A stretch of DNA of 64,000 nucleotides from Sutcliffiella tianshenii (GCF_016908565.1 NZ_JAFBED010000004.1:339798-403797); one strand, 5' to 3'; counted from the stretch's first letter, positions 39,073-48,626 are shown. Numbers and translations are program-made. The notes: a model not told the origin generated them from the sequence alone.

Positions 39073-39837
39073 TTATGCTTGGTCACTTCCAAAGAAATTA
39101 CGGAACATCTGAATGGTCGTATCTCTGTTCAGTGCCGCAATGGAAGTAGTCAATGGAATTCCTTTAGGGCAAGACTGTACACAGTTCTGTGAGTTACCAC
39201 AGTTGGCAAGCCCGCCGTCACCCATGATTGCTTCAAGGCGTTCTGATTTGTTCATCTCCCCTGTTGGATGCGCATTGAATAATCGCACCTGGGAAAGAGG
39301 AGCAGGACCGATGAAGTCCGATTTGCTGTTTACGTTAGGACATGCTTCAAGGCAAACACCACAAGTCATACATTTAGAAAGCTCGTAAGCCCATTGGCGT
39401 TTTTTCTCAGGCATACGAGGACCAGGTCCCAGATCATAAGTGCCGTCGATCGGAATCCATGCTTTTACCTTTTTCAAGGAATCAAACATACGGCTTCTGT
39501 CCACCTGCAGGTCACGGACAACCGGGAATGTGCTCATCGGCTCTAGTACGATCGGCTGTTCCAACTGGTCGACAAGCGCTGTACAGGATTGACGCGGCTT
39601 TCCGTTGATCACCATGGAGCACGCACCACAGACCTCTTCCAAACAGTTCATATCCCAGTTTACAGGAGTTGTAGCTTTCCCTTCTGCATTCACTGGGTTA
39701 CGGCGCACTTCCATCAAGGCGGAAATGACGTTCATGTTAGGACGGTAAGGCAATTCAAATGTTTCATAGAAAGGGGTTCCATCAGGACCATCTTGACGCT
39801 TCACTTTAAACGTTACTGTTTTTGTTTGTTCAGCCAT
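39073..39837 (-). CDS. sdhB: Succinate dehydrogenase iron-sulfur subunit
   Basis: The subunit carries electrons from FAD to menaquinone. The plant-type 2Fe-2S cysteines lie in NCLEEVCGACSMVINGKPRQSC. The ferredoxin-type clusters are in CMTCGVCLEACPN and CGNSQNCVQSCPKG. The ATG at 39837, overlapping the sdhA stop and eight bases from GGGGGT, gives MAEQTKT; an ATG one codon earlier is the alternative. Confidence 0.97.
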   Translation of the reverse strand: MAEQTKTVTFKVKRQDGPDGTPFYETFELPYRPNMNVISALMEVRRNPVNAEGKATTPVNWDMNCLEEVCGACSMVINGKPRQSCTALVDQLEQPIVLEPMSTFPVVRDLQVDRSRMFDSLKKVKAWIPIDGTYDLGPGPRMPEKKRQWAYELSKCMTCGVCLEACPNVNSKSDFIGPAPLSQVRLFNAHPTGEMNKSERLEAIMGDGGLANCGNSQNCVQSCPKGIPLTTSIAALNRDTTIQMFRNFFGSDQA

Positions 39838-41597
39838 CATTCTTTACCCCCTTTTTTCTTAGAGTAGTCACGCTTACGCGGCGGAATCAAGCTGACATCC
39901 ACATCTTCGTAATGGAACTCAGGCGCAGATTTAGGGCCAGTGAATTTCGCCATCGTTGTTTTTAGGAATTCTTCATCATTACGTTCCGGGAAGTCCGGTT
40001 TATAGTGCGCACCGCGGCTTTCATTACGGTTATAGGCACCGATTGTCACGACACGCGCCAATTGAAGCATGTGGAATAGCTGACGTGTGAATGCCGCTCC
40101 CTGGTTGCTCCATTTTGCAGTGTCATGGATATTGATATTGTCATAACGCTCTAATAGTTCCTGGATTTTCGCATCCGTCTGTAAAAGCTTATCGTTGTAA
40201 CGGACAACAGTTACGTTATCAGTCATCCACTCGCCCAGCTCTTTGTGAAGAACATACGCGTTCTCCGTACCATTCATCGTCATGATGCGGTTCCATTTCT
40301 GCTCTTCTTCTTTTACATAGCGATCGAAAAGGGACGTTCCAAGTGAATCTGTCGATTTTTCAAGTCCGTTCATGTATTCAACCGCTTTTGGACCAGCTAC
40401 CATACCGCCATAGATGGCAGAAAGAAGGGAGTTGGCACCTAGACGGTTCGCACCATGCTGGGAATAATCACATTCTCCTGCTGCAAATAGGCCTTGAATG
40501 TTTGTCATCTGGTCATAATCGACCCACAGACCACCCATGGAATAGTGAACAGCCGGGAAGATCTTCATTGGCACTTTACGAGGATCATCACCCATGAATT
40601 TTTCATAGATTTCGATGATTCCGCCAAGCTTGATATCAAGTTCTTTCGGATCTTTATGAGAAAGATCAAGGTAAACCATGTTTTCGCCGTTTACACCAAG
40701 TTTCTGATTGACACACACGTCAAAGATTTCACGCGTTGCAATATCACGAGGAACAAGGTTACCGTAGGCAGGATATTTTTCTTCAAGGAAGTACCAAGGC
40801 TTCCCATCTTTATAAGTCCAGACTCGTCCACCTTCTCCACGTGCGGATTCACTCATCAGACGAAGCTTGTCGTCCCCTGGAATCGCTGTAGGGTGGATTT
40901 GGATGAATTCACCGTTTGCATAGTAGGCACCCTGCTGATACACGATCGATGCAGCAGAACCTGTGTTGATGACAGAGTTCGTTGATTTACCGAAGATGAT
41001 TCCAGGACCGCCTGTTGCCATAATGACAGCATCGGCAGGGAACGAAACGATCTCCATGCTTGTCAGGTTCTGCGCGACAACCCCACGGCATACGCCTTCA
41101 TCATCGACGACAGTTCCCAGGAACTCCCAGCCTTCATACTTCGTGACAAGACCCGACACCTCATGGCGGCGAACCTGCTCATCCAATGCATATAATAGCT
41201 GCTGGCCTGTTGTTGCCCCAGCAAATGCTGTACGGTGATGCTGCGTTCCACCAAAGCGACGGAAGTCCAAAAGTCCTTCAGGTGTACGGTTGAACATAAC
41301 GCCCATACGGTCCAATAGATGGATGATCCCAGGTGCCGCTTCACACATCGCTTTAACTGGAGGCTGATTCGCTAAGAAATCCCCACCGTATACTGAATCA
41401 TCAAAATGCTCCCACGGAGAATCCCCTTCTCCTTTTGTGTTTACTGCCCCGTTGATTCCACCTTGGGCACAAACCGAGTGAGAACGTTTAACTGGCACTA
41501 ATGAAAATAAATCCACTGGTACACCGGCTTCTGCAATCTTAATGGTAGCCATTAAGCCCGCTAATCCACCGCCGACCACGATAATTTTTTTACTCAA
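39837..41597 (-). CDS. sdhA: Succinate dehydrogenase flavoprotein subunit
   Basis: The 586-residue FAD subunit oxidises succinate. The dinucleotide motif is VVGGGLAGLMATIKIAEAG. The histidine that carries FAD covalently is in KRSHSVCAQGGINGA (~residue 40). Active-site stretches include HPTAIPGDDKLRLMSE and ARGEGGRVW. The start codon is TTG at 41597 behind AAGGAG. It lies between sdhC and sdhB in the standard operon. Confidence 0.97.
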   Translation of the reverse strand: MSKKIIVVGGGLAGLMATIKIAEAGVPVDLFSLVPVKRSHSVCAQGGINGAVNTKGEGDSPWEHFDDSVYGGDFLANQPPVKAMCEAAPGIIHLLDRMGVMFNRTPEGLLDFRRFGGTQHHRTAFAGATTGQQLLYALDEQVRRHEVSGLVTKYEGWEFLGTVVDDEGVCRGVVAQNLTSMEIVSFPADAVIMATGGPGIIFGKSTNSVINTGSAASIVYQQGAYYANGEFIQIHPTAIPGDDKLRLMSESARGEGGRVWTYKDGKPWYFLEEKYPAYGNLVPRDIATREIFDVCVNQKLGVNGENMVYLDLSHKDPKELDIKLGGIIEIYEKFMGDDPRKVPMKIFPAVHYSMGGLWVDYDQMTNIQGLFAAGECDYSQHGANRLGANSLLSAIYGGMVAGPKAVEYMNGLEKSTDSLGTSLFDRYVKEEEQKWNRIMTMNGTENAYVLHKELGEWMTDNVTVVRYNDKLLQTDAKIQELLERYDNINIHDTAKWSNQGAAFTRQLFHMLQLARVVTIGAYNRNESRGAHYKPDFPERNDEEFLKTTMAKFTGPKSAPEFHYEDVDVSLIPPRKRDYSKKKGGKE

Positions 41598-41630
41598 TGG
41601 TAACTCACTCCTTAATAGTTGCTATAGGTC

Positions 41631-42239
41631 TTATACGAATGCTAATAATGCTCGAACTCCTACGACTGAAAGAGCGACAAAGATACCCATTGTCACGTAG
41701 GTAGCAATTTGTTGAGAGCGAGGAGTTACAGTGATTCCCCAGCTTACACAGAAAGACCAGAGGCCATTTGCGAAGTGGAAAATCGTTGCAATTACACCAA
41801 CAACGTAAAACGCGAACATAGCAGGACTAGCAAGGATGTTAGCCATCATATCAAAGTTCACTTCCGCTCCCCTTGCAGCTGCAATACGTGTTTCCCATAC
41901 ATGCCAAACGATAAAAATCAATGTAATGATTCCTGTGAAACGTTGGACCATGAACATCCAGTTACGCCCATACCCATACTTGCTTACATTGTTTTTTGCT
42001 GTAAAAGCAATATATAAGCCGTAGATTGCGTGGAATAAAATCGGAAGGAAAATCACAAAAATTTCTAGCGCATAACGGAACGGCAGGCTCTCCATGAAAT
42101 GTGCCGCCTTGTTAAATGCATCCGGACTCTTTGTAGCAAAATGGTTTACAACCAAATGCTGAATTAAGAAAATACCAACCGGAATGACTCCTAGAAGCGA
42201 GTGGAGTCTTCGAAGTAAAAATTCACGTTCTGTTGCCAT
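41631..42239 (-). CDS. sdhC: Succinate dehydrogenase cytochrome b558 subunit
   Basis: The ~202-residue diheme membrane anchor has five membrane helices. The heme-ligand histidines lie in RRLHSLLGVIP, LIQHLVVNHF, LFHAIYGLY, IVWHVWETR and IFHFANGLW. The ATG at 42239, seven bases from GGGGG, gives MATEREFLLRR; a GTG one codon earlier is possible. First gene of sdhCAB. Confidence 0.96.
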   Translation of the reverse strand: MATEREFLLRRLHSLLGVIPVGIFLIQHLVVNHFATKSPDAFNKAAHFMESLPFRYALEIFVIFLPILFHAIYGLYIAFTAKNNVSKYGYGRNWMFMVQRFTGIITLIFIVWHVWETRIAAARGAEVNFDMMANILASPAMFAFYVVGVIATIFHFANGLWSFCVSWGITVTPRSQQIATYVTMGIFVALSVVGVRALLAFV

Positions 42240-42403
42240 CACTTAACCCCCTTTTTAATGTAAGAAAATAGATTAGATGTTTACAAGTTCTTTCTTTCAC
42301 TATCTATTATAGTAAAAAATCACTCGAACTCCCGCATCCCTTTTTTAAACTTTCAATATAATGAAAGCCTTTACAGATATATCGACAAATATGTGACAAG
42401 TTT

Positions 42404-42461
42404 ATTTTACTCCCCCATATTGGAAGCGTCAAGAAAACGCGTACAAAAATTGTAATTTTTG
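42404..42461 (-). promoter_or_regulatory. sdhCAB promoter with adjacent operator-like palindrome
   Basis: TTGACG (42427-42432) and TAAAAT (42404-42409) are spaced by 17 bp. Eleven bases upstream of the -35 lies a perfect palindrome, CAAAAATTGTAATTTTTG (42444-42461), placed where an activator or repressor could bind. The remaining ~130 bases to yslB hold nothing further that I can identify. Confidence 0.6.
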
Positions 42462-42594
42462 AAAAAGTCAAGTGCAGTTAAATATGTCAGAAAAATAAGA
42501 TAATATTTTTCTAGTATAAAATACTTCTTCTGCTTCATTTATTTATGGAGGGCCTTTATTATATAATGAGGGTAGTAGAAAGAGGGGAAGTAAA

Positions 42595-43035
42595 TTGACC
42601 GAAGCAAACAAGCAGCAAGAACAGCAAGAAGAAATGGACACAACCTTACAAGTCCCTGTTTTTGGGTACGAACTGATACGGGACATGCTCATTCCAGACC
42701 TTTTGGGGAAAGACCACGCCCAGATCATCTATTGGTCAGGCAAACAGCTGGCACGCCGCTTCACCATTGGCAGCCAGGAAGAGATAGCCCAGTTCTTCAA
42801 GGAAGCGGGCTGGGGAGAGCTAGAGCTCATCGAACAGAAAAAAAATGAAATCAAATACCTCCTAAGCGGGGAAATGGTGAAGCGACGTCTTAAGTTGAAT
42901 AAGGATGCGATCTTCCAGCTTGAAGCAGGATTTCTTGCCGAACAGGTCCAACGCCAAAAAAACAAAACAGCCGAAGCCATCGAAGAGCAGAAAAAGCGAA
43001 ACGAAATCTACATCACCGTCCAATGGGACAAATAA
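42595..43035 (+). CDS. yslB: YslB family protein (DUF2507)
   Basis: The 146-residue cytoplasmic protein belongs to the YslB family, recognised by VPVFGYELIRDMLIPDLLG and ILYWSGK-like IIYWSGKQLARRF. The translation start is TTG behind GAGGGGA. Members share a fold with heme/NO-binding-like and 4-vinyl reductase domains, but no function is established. It is divergent from sdhC, as in B. subtilis. Confidence 0.9.
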   Translation: MTEANKQQEQQEEMDTTLQVPVFGYELIRDMLIPDLLGKDHAQIIYWSGKQLARRFTIGSQEEIAQFFKEAGWGELELIEQKKNEIKYLLSGEMVKRRLKLNKDAIFQLEAGFLAEQVQRQKNKTAEAIEEQKKRNEIYITVQWDK

Positions 43036-43047
43036 CCTATACTTTTT

Positions 43048-43074
43048 AGCGCATGCTCTTTGCATGCGCTTTTC
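43048..43074 (+). terminator. Terminator of yslB
   Basis: AGCGCATGC and GCATGCGCT form a perfect 9-bp stem followed by TTTTC. Confidence 0.9.
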
Positions 43075-43124
43075 TTTTTGTACGTTTTTGGCTACACCGC
43101 TTTGGGTTCGCGTCTTCCTTTGGG

Positions 43125-43229
43125 GAGTTGATGCGGAACCTGGACGAGTTCGTGCGGAACTGCGCAGAGTTCGTGCCAAAACGGGATAAGTTCGTGCGGA
43201 ACTGCCCAAAGTTCATGCCGAACTGCTTT
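43125..43229. repeat. Tandem array, 21-bp period, five units
   Basis: Units of exactly 21 bp start at 43125, 43146, 43167, 43188 and 43209. The consensus begins (G/A)AGTTCGTGCGGAACTG and includes the inverted pair AGTTC...GAACT. Read on the plus strand it would encode seven-residue repeats (EFVRNCA, KFVRNCP), but no supported gene uses that frame. The array lies between the yslB terminator and the end of the convergent PfkB gene. Confidence 0.9.
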
Positions 43230-43242
43230 TCTCCTACCTACC

Positions 43243-44175
43243 TCACGAAGAATTGATTTCTTCCAATCGCGGCATCGCTGTCATGGCTCCCTGCTTTGTA
43301 GTGGCAAGGGCGCCAAGACGGTTGGCAAATTCTACGCAGTCACTAAGTGCCTCAACTGTGGATGGTATCCCTTTTATATGAACATATCGAAGTATGCCAG
43401 CCATGAAAGCATCTCCAGCACCGGTCGTATCGACAGTCGCCACCTTTTCCACAGAAAAATGATGGATGATTTGATTTTGTACGGCATAAGTGCCTGATTC
43501 TCCGACCGTCACAAGGATTAACGGTATATCAAATTGTACAAGGTCGGCTATCCCCGCCTCTATACAGGAAGCTTTTGTCAGGAACAATAGCTCCTCTTCC
43601 GTTAGCTTGAGAATATCCACTTCAGGAAAAAAGGAACGAATTGTATTTCTGCATTGTTTCTCATTCTCCCAGCGTTGGCGTCGGATGTTCACATCAAGGG
43701 AAAGCAGAGCGCCAGCACTCTTCGCCAGTTTTACTGAATGGTGTGTGGTCCCAAGCGCTACCGGATGGAACATGGTCCCCGAGCTGATATGAAAGATGGA
43801 GGCACTCAGGAATGCTTCTGGATCAACTTGGGATTTCTTCACTTGGATGTCCGGCGTTTCATCCACATATTTATGGAAGCTTCGTTCTCCACCGGGTAAA
43901 AGGTGCACATATACCCCACTCACTTGCTTTTCAGGGATCTTTTGCGCATATTCAAGTCCCACGCCTTCCTTCATAAGCTCCCTGCGCGCGAACTTGCCGG
44001 TTTCGTTTTCACCAGTCACCGTGATAAGCTGGGTCGGAACATCAAGACGACTCAACCCTACTGCAATATTCAATGCCGCCCCTCCAAGATGTATGATGTA
44101 TGATTCATTTGTTGTATCCTTTGCTATGTAATCGACAAAAGCATCACCATAAATGATAACTTGGCTTTTCTTCAT
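43243..44175 (-). CDS. PfkB-family carbohydrate kinase
   Basis: The 310-residue kinase has the ribokinase-family signatures GGAALNIAVGLSRL near the N-terminus and DTTGAGDAFMAGIL near the C-terminus, with catalytic Asp. The overall pattern is closest to fructokinases or 2-keto-3-deoxygluconate kinases, but the sugar cannot be fixed. The ATG at 44175 has GGAGG ten bases upstream; a frame from 44205 is less likely. It has no other sugar genes beside it, and B. subtilis has no such gene between lysC and yslB, so it is probably an insertion. Confidence 0.88.
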   Translation of the reverse strand: MKKSQVIIYGDAFVDYIAKDTTNESYIIHLGGAALNIAVGLSRLDVPTQLITVTGENETGKFARRELMKEGVGLEYAQKIPEKQVSGVYVHLLPGGERSFHKYVDETPDIQVKKSQVDPEAFLSASIFHISSGTMFHPVALGTTHHSVKLAKSAGALLSLDVNIRRQRWENEKQCRNTIRSFFPEVDILKLTEEELLFLTKASCIEAGIADLVQFDIPLILVTVGESGTYAVQNQIIHHFSVEKVATVDTTGAGDAFMAGILRYVHIKGIPSTVEALSDCVEFANRLGALATTKQGAMTAMPRLEEINSS

Positions 44176-44228
44176 GTAGCAGGAACCTCCAGGCATATTA
44201 TTCAATCTATATTATTATACAAAACCAC

Positions 44229-44268
44229 CAAAAAAAGAGCACCCTCCTAAAGGATGCCCACCTCTTTC
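44229..44268 (-). terminator. Terminator of lysC
   Basis: An imperfect stem (AGAG...GGCATCC with GGGTGCTCT) is followed by seven T residues directly after the lysC stop. Confidence 0.7.
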
Positions 44269-44272
44269 AGCT

Positions 44273-45514
44273 TCAGCTCAACACACGCTCCACCGATTCT
44301 TCCCCAAGCTTGAAAGCAACATGCAATGCCTCTACAGCCTTCACCATCACGCCAACATCCACCACAGTGGATACCTTGATTTCGGATGTACTTACCATTT
44401 TCACATGAATGCCTTCTGTCGCAAGTACCTGGAACATTTCTGCAGCGACACCCGGGTTTGAAATCATCCCCGAGCCGACGATGGAAACTTTCGCTAAGTT
44501 GCTTTCTTTTTCAATATGGCTAAAGCCCAGATGCTCTTTATATTGCTCGAGCACTTGGATTGTCTCATCAACATCTTTCGTTTTCACCGAGAAGGAGATA
44601 TTTGTAGTATCTTTATCCATACTAGTCTGGATGATGATATCGACGTTCAGGCTATGCTTTGCCAATGTTGTAAAAATAGTGGATAGGGTATGTAGCTCAT
44701 TCGGCAATCCACATACAGAAATCCGGGTAATCTGATCTTCAAATGCAATTCCTCTTACTACTAAACTCTTTTCCATGGAAACTTCCTCCTCAATGATGGT
44801 GCCTTCTTCCTCTTCCATACTTGAACGCACAACAAGCTGCACTCCATAATTTTTCGCAAATTCAACCGCTCTTGGGTGCAATACACCCGCTCCCAGATTG
44901 GCCAGCTCCAGCATTTCATCATAGGATACTGCCGCCAATTTTCTTGCCTCTTTCACAAAACGGGGATCCGTCGTAAACACCCCGGTTACATCTGTATAGA
45001 TATCACATTTCTCCGCTTCAAGGGCAGCTGCAAGTGCAACGGCCGTTGTATCGGAGCCACCTCTGCCAAGTGTTGTGATTTCATTCGTTTCGGTAATACC
45101 TTGAAAGCCTGCCACAATCACGATTTTCCCTGATGCCAGATGGCTGTTCAAAAGGTCTGTTTCGATATGGGTGATTCTCGCGTTACCATGTACTGGCTCA
45201 GTACGAATACCTGCCTGCCAGCCAGTCAAGGATACCGCTTCATGTCCCCTGACCTGAAGGGCCATTGCTAAGAGTGAAATGGTGATCTGCTCCCCAGTTG
45301 TAAGCAGCATATCCATATCGCGTTTGCTCGGGTGTGGATTGATTGCATTTGCCAACGTTAACAGCTGATCTGTCGTTTTCCCCATGGCAGAAACCACCAC
45401 TACAACCTTGTGGCCTTTTTCCACTTCAGAAATAACTCTTTTTGCAACATGCTGAATCCGCTCAACAGACCCTACCGAAGTTCCTCCGAATTTTTGTACA
45501 ACAATCGTTGACAT
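44273..45514 (-). CDS. lysC: Aspartokinase II (lysine-sensitive)
   Basis: The 413-residue enzyme phosphorylates aspartate, the first step to lysine, diaminopimelate, threonine and methionine. The kinase domain has VQKFGGTSVGSVERI at the N-terminus. Two ACT regulatory domains follow (~265-410). The ATG at 45514 matches the family start. An internal start at 44776 is likely to give a separate beta subunit. Transcription is controlled by a lysine riboswitch. Confidence 0.96.
   Translation of the reverse strand: MSTIVVQKFGGTSVGSVERIQHVAKRVISEVEKGHKVVVVVSAMGKTTDQLLTLANAINPHPSKRDMDMLLTTGEQITISLLAMALQVRGHEAVSLTGWQAGIRTEPVHGNARITHIETDLLNSHLASGKIVIVAGFQGITETNEITTLGRGGSDTTAVALAAALEAEKCDIYTDVTGVFTTDPRFVKEARKLAAVSYDEMLELANLGAGVLHPRAVEFAKNYGVQLVVRSSMEEEEGTIIEEEVSMEKSLVVRGIAFEDQITRISVCGLPNELHTLSTIFTTLAKHSLNVDIIIQTSMDKDTTNISFSVKTKDVDETIQVLEQYKEHLGFSHIEKESNLAKVSIVGSGMISNPGVAAEMFQVLATEGIHVKMVSTSEIKVSTVVDVGVMVKAVEALHVAFKLGEESVERVLS
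44774..44790 (-). promoter_or_regulatory. Internal translation start for the aspartokinase beta subunit
   Basis: Within lysC, AGGAGGA (44784-44790) sits seven bases before an in-frame ATG (44774-44776). Translation from here gives a 167-residue protein equal to the C-terminal regulatory part. B. subtilis aspartokinase II is known to be an alpha2-beta2 enzyme with such an in-frame beta subunit. Confidence 0.75.
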
Positions 45515-45625
45515 ACCCACCATTCCCTTTACTGTTTATTTCATCATAATGTAAAAGATAGAAAGCCCATGGATGCACCTCGCGAAGAAATTAGTCTTAA
45601 CCTGTGACTATTTCCTGTATGAAGG

Positions 45626-45870
45626 TATAAAAAAACAGCAATGAGCTTTGTCTCATTGCTGTGATTGGCAAAATATAAAAACCGTTCACGCGTGAGATAG
45701 CTCTCCAGGCAGCACAAAAACAGCCTGACAGTCCTACATTTCTTAAACGCAGAACCAGTAAAAAAAAGAAAAAGAGACTTTTTTTTACTTCGGCGATCCT
45801 CCCCTTTCCGTAATCTTCCCGGAAGCTCTTTCTTCTCCGATTACATACTTTTGAAGTTCGCACCTCTATC
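45626..45870 (-). promoter_or_regulatory. Lysine riboswitch (L box) of lysC
   Basis: The minus strand shows the conserved aptamer at 45694-45870: GATAGAGGTGCGAACTTCAA, AGTATG, GAAAGGGGAGGATCGCCGAA and the closing GAGAGCTATCTC. An intrinsic terminator follows (AGCAATGAG / CTCATTGCT at 45637-45660, then a T run). Lysine binding should favour the terminator and switch lysC off. Confidence 0.96.
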
Positions 45871-45914
45871 ATCACTTCATTAATTTGAAGTGGCACATTA
45901 TGAAATTAATAGTG

Positions 45915-45943
45915 ATTATATCAGACTCCAAGAATAGTTACAA
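45915..45943 (-). promoter_or_regulatory. Promoter of the lysC riboswitch transcript
   Basis: TTGTAA and TATAAT are separated by 17 bp. It lies immediately after (and slightly before) the uvrC stop codon; uvrC has no separate terminator. Confidence 0.7.
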
Positions 45944-45946
45944 CAC

Positions 45947-47719
45947 CTATTCTTGTAATTTTTTAAAAATTTCCTCGGCGATGCTGCGTGGGATTTTCGC
46001 CTGTTGAATATCTTCCACTGTCGCTTCCTTCAGTTTTGCAACAGAGCCAAACTGTTTGAGCAAGGCTTTTTTCCTTGTCGCACCCACTCCCGGAATATCG
46101 TCCAAGACGGAGTGGAAGACATTTTTGCTCCTCAGCTGGCGATGAAATGTAATCGCAAATCGATGAACCTCGTCCTGGATTCTTTGCAACAGGTAGAACT
46201 CCTGGCTCGTCCGTTCAAGCGGGACAATCATGGCGTCCTCGCCTGCCAGCAGATTGCTCGTCCGATGCCTTTCATCCTTCGCAAGACCGACAATCGGAAT
46301 AAAGAGGTTCAACTCATTTTCCAATACATCCCTTACAGCAGACATATGGCCTTTTGCACCATCAATGATGATCAGGTCAGGAAGTGGGAGGGATTCCTTC
46401 AGTACTCTCGTGTATCTTCTCCTTACCACCTCACGCATGGATTCATAATCATCCGGCCCTTGTACGCTTTTCGTCTTGTATTTCCGGTACTCCCGCTTCT
46501 CTGGCTTTCCATCGATGAACACAACCATCGCTGAAACAGGATCAGTTCCTTGAATATTGGAGTTGTCGAATGCCTCGATTCTCAGCGGGGTCTCAATCCC
46601 TAGTATCTCACCAAGGTTTTCCACCGCTAGGATGGTTCTTTTTTCATCTCTTTCAATCAAGGAGAACTTCTCAACCAAGGCCACTTTGGCATTTTTATTC
46701 GCCAAGTCCACAAGCTGTTTCTTTTTACCCCTTTGCGGTTGCATCACATTGGTCTGCAGTAGCGCCTGCGCCATCTCCAACTCGATCCTTGCAGGCAGCA
46801 TCACTTCTTTTGGTACAAAGTGGTTCTGTTTGGAATAGAATTGACCAAGATAGGTCAGGAAATCTTCTTCCGGTTCATTATAGATCGGGAAAAGCGATAC
46901 ATCACGTTCTATCAGCTTACCCTGCCTAATGAAGAAGACCTGCACGCACATCCAGCCTTTATCCACGGCATATCCGAATACGTCGCGATCTACAAAGTCG
47001 TTCATTTCCATCTTCTGCTTTTCCATCGTCGCTTCGATATTCAGGATCTGGTCGCGAAACTCCTTTGCCCGCTCGAACTCCAGGTCCTCTGCGGCCTTTT
47101 GCATCTTTAAGGTCAATTCTTCCTTGACCTCCTTGTACCCGCCGTTAAGGAATCGAACAATCCCATCGACCATCTCTTTGTTCGTTTCCTGGGATATATC
47201 CTCGACACACGGTGCAAGGCACTGACCCAAATGGTAATATAGGCAGACTCTGTCCGGAAGGGTCATACATTTTCGCAAAGGATAGACCCGGTCAAGCAGC
47301 TTCTTCGTTTCATTGGCAGCCTGCACATTCGGATAAGGTCCGAAATATTTGCCCTTATCCTTAGTCACCTTTCTTGTGATAAGAAGACGTGGATGCTTCT
47401 CCGCGGTAATTTTTATAAACGGATATCGCTTATCGTCCTTAAGCATCACATTGTATTTCGGGTTATGCTTTTTGATCAAGTTCAGTTCAAGAATCAATGC
47501 TTCGATATTTGAAGATGTGACAATATATTCAAAGTCCACGATCTCATTTACAAGCCTCAGCGTCTTGCCGTCATGACTGCCGGTAAAATAAGAGCGGACC
47601 CGGTTCTTCAGCACTTTTGCCTTTCCAACATAGATGATGGTACCCTGCCTGTCCTTCATGAGGTAGCATCCTGGTTGGTCAGGCAATATCGCAAGCTTTT
47701 CTTTTATGTTCTGTTCCAT
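45947..47719 (-). CDS. uvrC: Excinuclease ABC subunit C
   Basis: The 590-residue nuclease makes both incisions in nucleotide excision repair. It has the GIY-YIG domain ([20 protein letters not shown], ~16-35), a UVR motif (~200-240) and an RNase H-like domain (~370-500). The C-terminal helix-hairpin-helix is [18 protein letters not shown]. The start ATG has GAGAGGG. A copy of the dispersed repeat lies in the gap upstream. Confidence 0.97.
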   Translation of the reverse strand: MEQNIKEKLAILPDQPGCYLMKDRQGTIIYVGKAKVLKNRVRSYFTGSHDGKTLRLVNEIVDFEYIVTSSNIEALILELNLIKKHNPKYNVMLKDDKRYPFIKITAEKHPRLLITRKVTKDKGKYFGPYPNVQAANETKKLLDRVYPLRKCMTLPDRVCLYYHLGQCLAPCVEDISQETNKEMVDGIVRFLNGGYKEVKEELTLKMQKAAEDLEFERAKEFRDQILNIEATMEKQKMEMNDFVDRDVFGYAVDKGWMCVQVFFIRQGKLIERDVSLFPIYNEPEEDFLTYLGQFYSKQNHFVPKEVMLPARIELEMAQALLQTNVMQPQRGKKKQLVDLANKNAKVALVEKFSLIERDEKRTILAVENLGEILGIETPLRIEAFDNSNIQGTDPVSAMVVFIDGKPEKREYRKYKTKSVQGPDDYESMREVVRRRYTRVLKESLPLPDLIIIDGAKGHMSAVRDVLENELNLFIPIVGLAKDERHRTSNLLAGEDAMIVPLERTSQEFYLLQRIQDEVHRFAITFHRQLRSKNVFHSVLDDIPGVGATRKKALLKQFGSVAKLKEATVEDIQQAKIPRSIAEEIFKKLQE

Positions 47720-47857
47720 TTACCCTCTCACCCCAACCAATGATTGTTCTCCTTTTATTATACATCTAACTGTTTTTTTGTTCCATTTTGAGTTTGATGC
47801 GATTTCGCCCTTTAGCTGATTGAATAAGGAACTGCTAAACAAATTTCTTGTGACACC

Positions 47858-47987
47858 GCTGTTAATTTCCGCACTAGGCTTCGCTTTCCGCGGGGCGTTT
47901 GTGGAGCCTCCTCGGCTCTTCGCCTGCGGGGTCTCCACTAAACGCTATCTCCCGCAGGAGTCTTCGCCTATTGCTCCAATCAACAGC
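47858..47987. repeat. Dispersed palindromic intergenic element, copy 2
   Basis: This 130-bp copy is almost identical to 8105-8232, in the same orientation, with ends GCTGTTAATT and AATCAACAGC. It sits between trxA and uvrC, again upstream of a minus-strand gene. A 72-codon frame reading through it is an artefact. Confidence 0.85.
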
Positions 47988-48021
47988 TAGATACAAAAAA
48001 TAATTTACAAACCTTTTTCAT

Positions 48022-48065
48022 ACAAAAAAGCCCGGCACCCTTTTTAACAAGGGACACCGGACTTT
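48022..48065 (-). terminator. Terminator of trxA
   Basis: AAGTCCGGTGTCCCTT pairs with AAGGGTGCCGGGCTT (one bulge), followed by six T residues. Confidence 0.9.
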
Positions 48066-48079
48066 TGGATCGCTTAAAA

Positions 48080-48394
48080 TTAAGCGTGTTTGTTCAATAG
48101 TTCAGCTAAAGCTTCTTTAGGCTGGTAGCCAACTGCTTTATCTACCACTTCACCGTTTTTGATGACAAGTAAAGTCGGGATGCTCATTACGCCGAATTTA
48201 CCAGCGGTTTCCTGGTTTTCGTCAACGTCGACTTTTACGATTTTCACTTTGTCACCCATGTCTTGATCTAATTCTTCAAGAACCGGGGCAATCATTTTAC
48301 AAGGTCCGCACCAAGGTGCCCAGAAATCCGCTAATACTAAGCCTTCGCTTGTTTCTTGAGTAAAAGTTTGATCCGTTACATTTTGAATAGCCAT
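48080..48394 (-). CDS. trxA: Thioredoxin
   Basis: The 104-residue thiol-disulfide oxidoreductase has the active site WCGPCK (~residues 28-33) and the cis-Pro region SIPTL. The AGGAGG site is strong. It is monocistronic, between its own terminator and the etfA terminator. A possible extended -10 (TGcTATACT) lies ~100 bp upstream. Confidence 0.98.
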   Translation of the reverse strand: MAIQNVTDQTFTQETSEGLVLADFWAPWCGPCKMIAPVLEELDQDMGDKVKIVKVDVDENQETAGKFGVMSIPTLLVIKNGEVVDKAVGYQPKEALAELLNKHA

Positions 48395-48577
48395 TAAAAT
48401 TCCTCCTAAACGTTTATGTCACAACTAACGCATGTTAATTGATTTCTCTGCCAGATGAGTTATCTTTCAGAGTTTTCGGTATAGCTAGAGTATAGCATTT
48501 CCGAAAAACGGACGCTAATTATTTGCTTCACTCTAGTTTTAACCTATTTTTCAAAATTAATTTGCGGTTATTCAATA

Positions 48578-48619
48578 AAAAACCGACCAAACAAGTATCA
48601 CCCACTCGCTTGGTCGGTT
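48578..48619 (-). terminator. Terminator of the fadR-fadB-etfBA transcript
   Basis: AACCGACCAA and TTGGTCGGTT form a perfect 10-bp stem with a T run, just after the etfA stop. Confidence 0.9.
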
Positions 48620-48626
48620 CGCTCTA

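Noticed and set aside
43053-43256. 67-codon frame through the yslB terminator and the 21-bp array
   Set aside because: It begins inside the terminator hairpin of yslB and has no ribosome site; the heptads are a by-product of a 21-bp period.
47720-47938. 72-codon minus-strand frame ending at uvrC
   Set aside because: It is a translation of the dispersed palindromic element; the same element at 8.1 kb does not keep such a gene.
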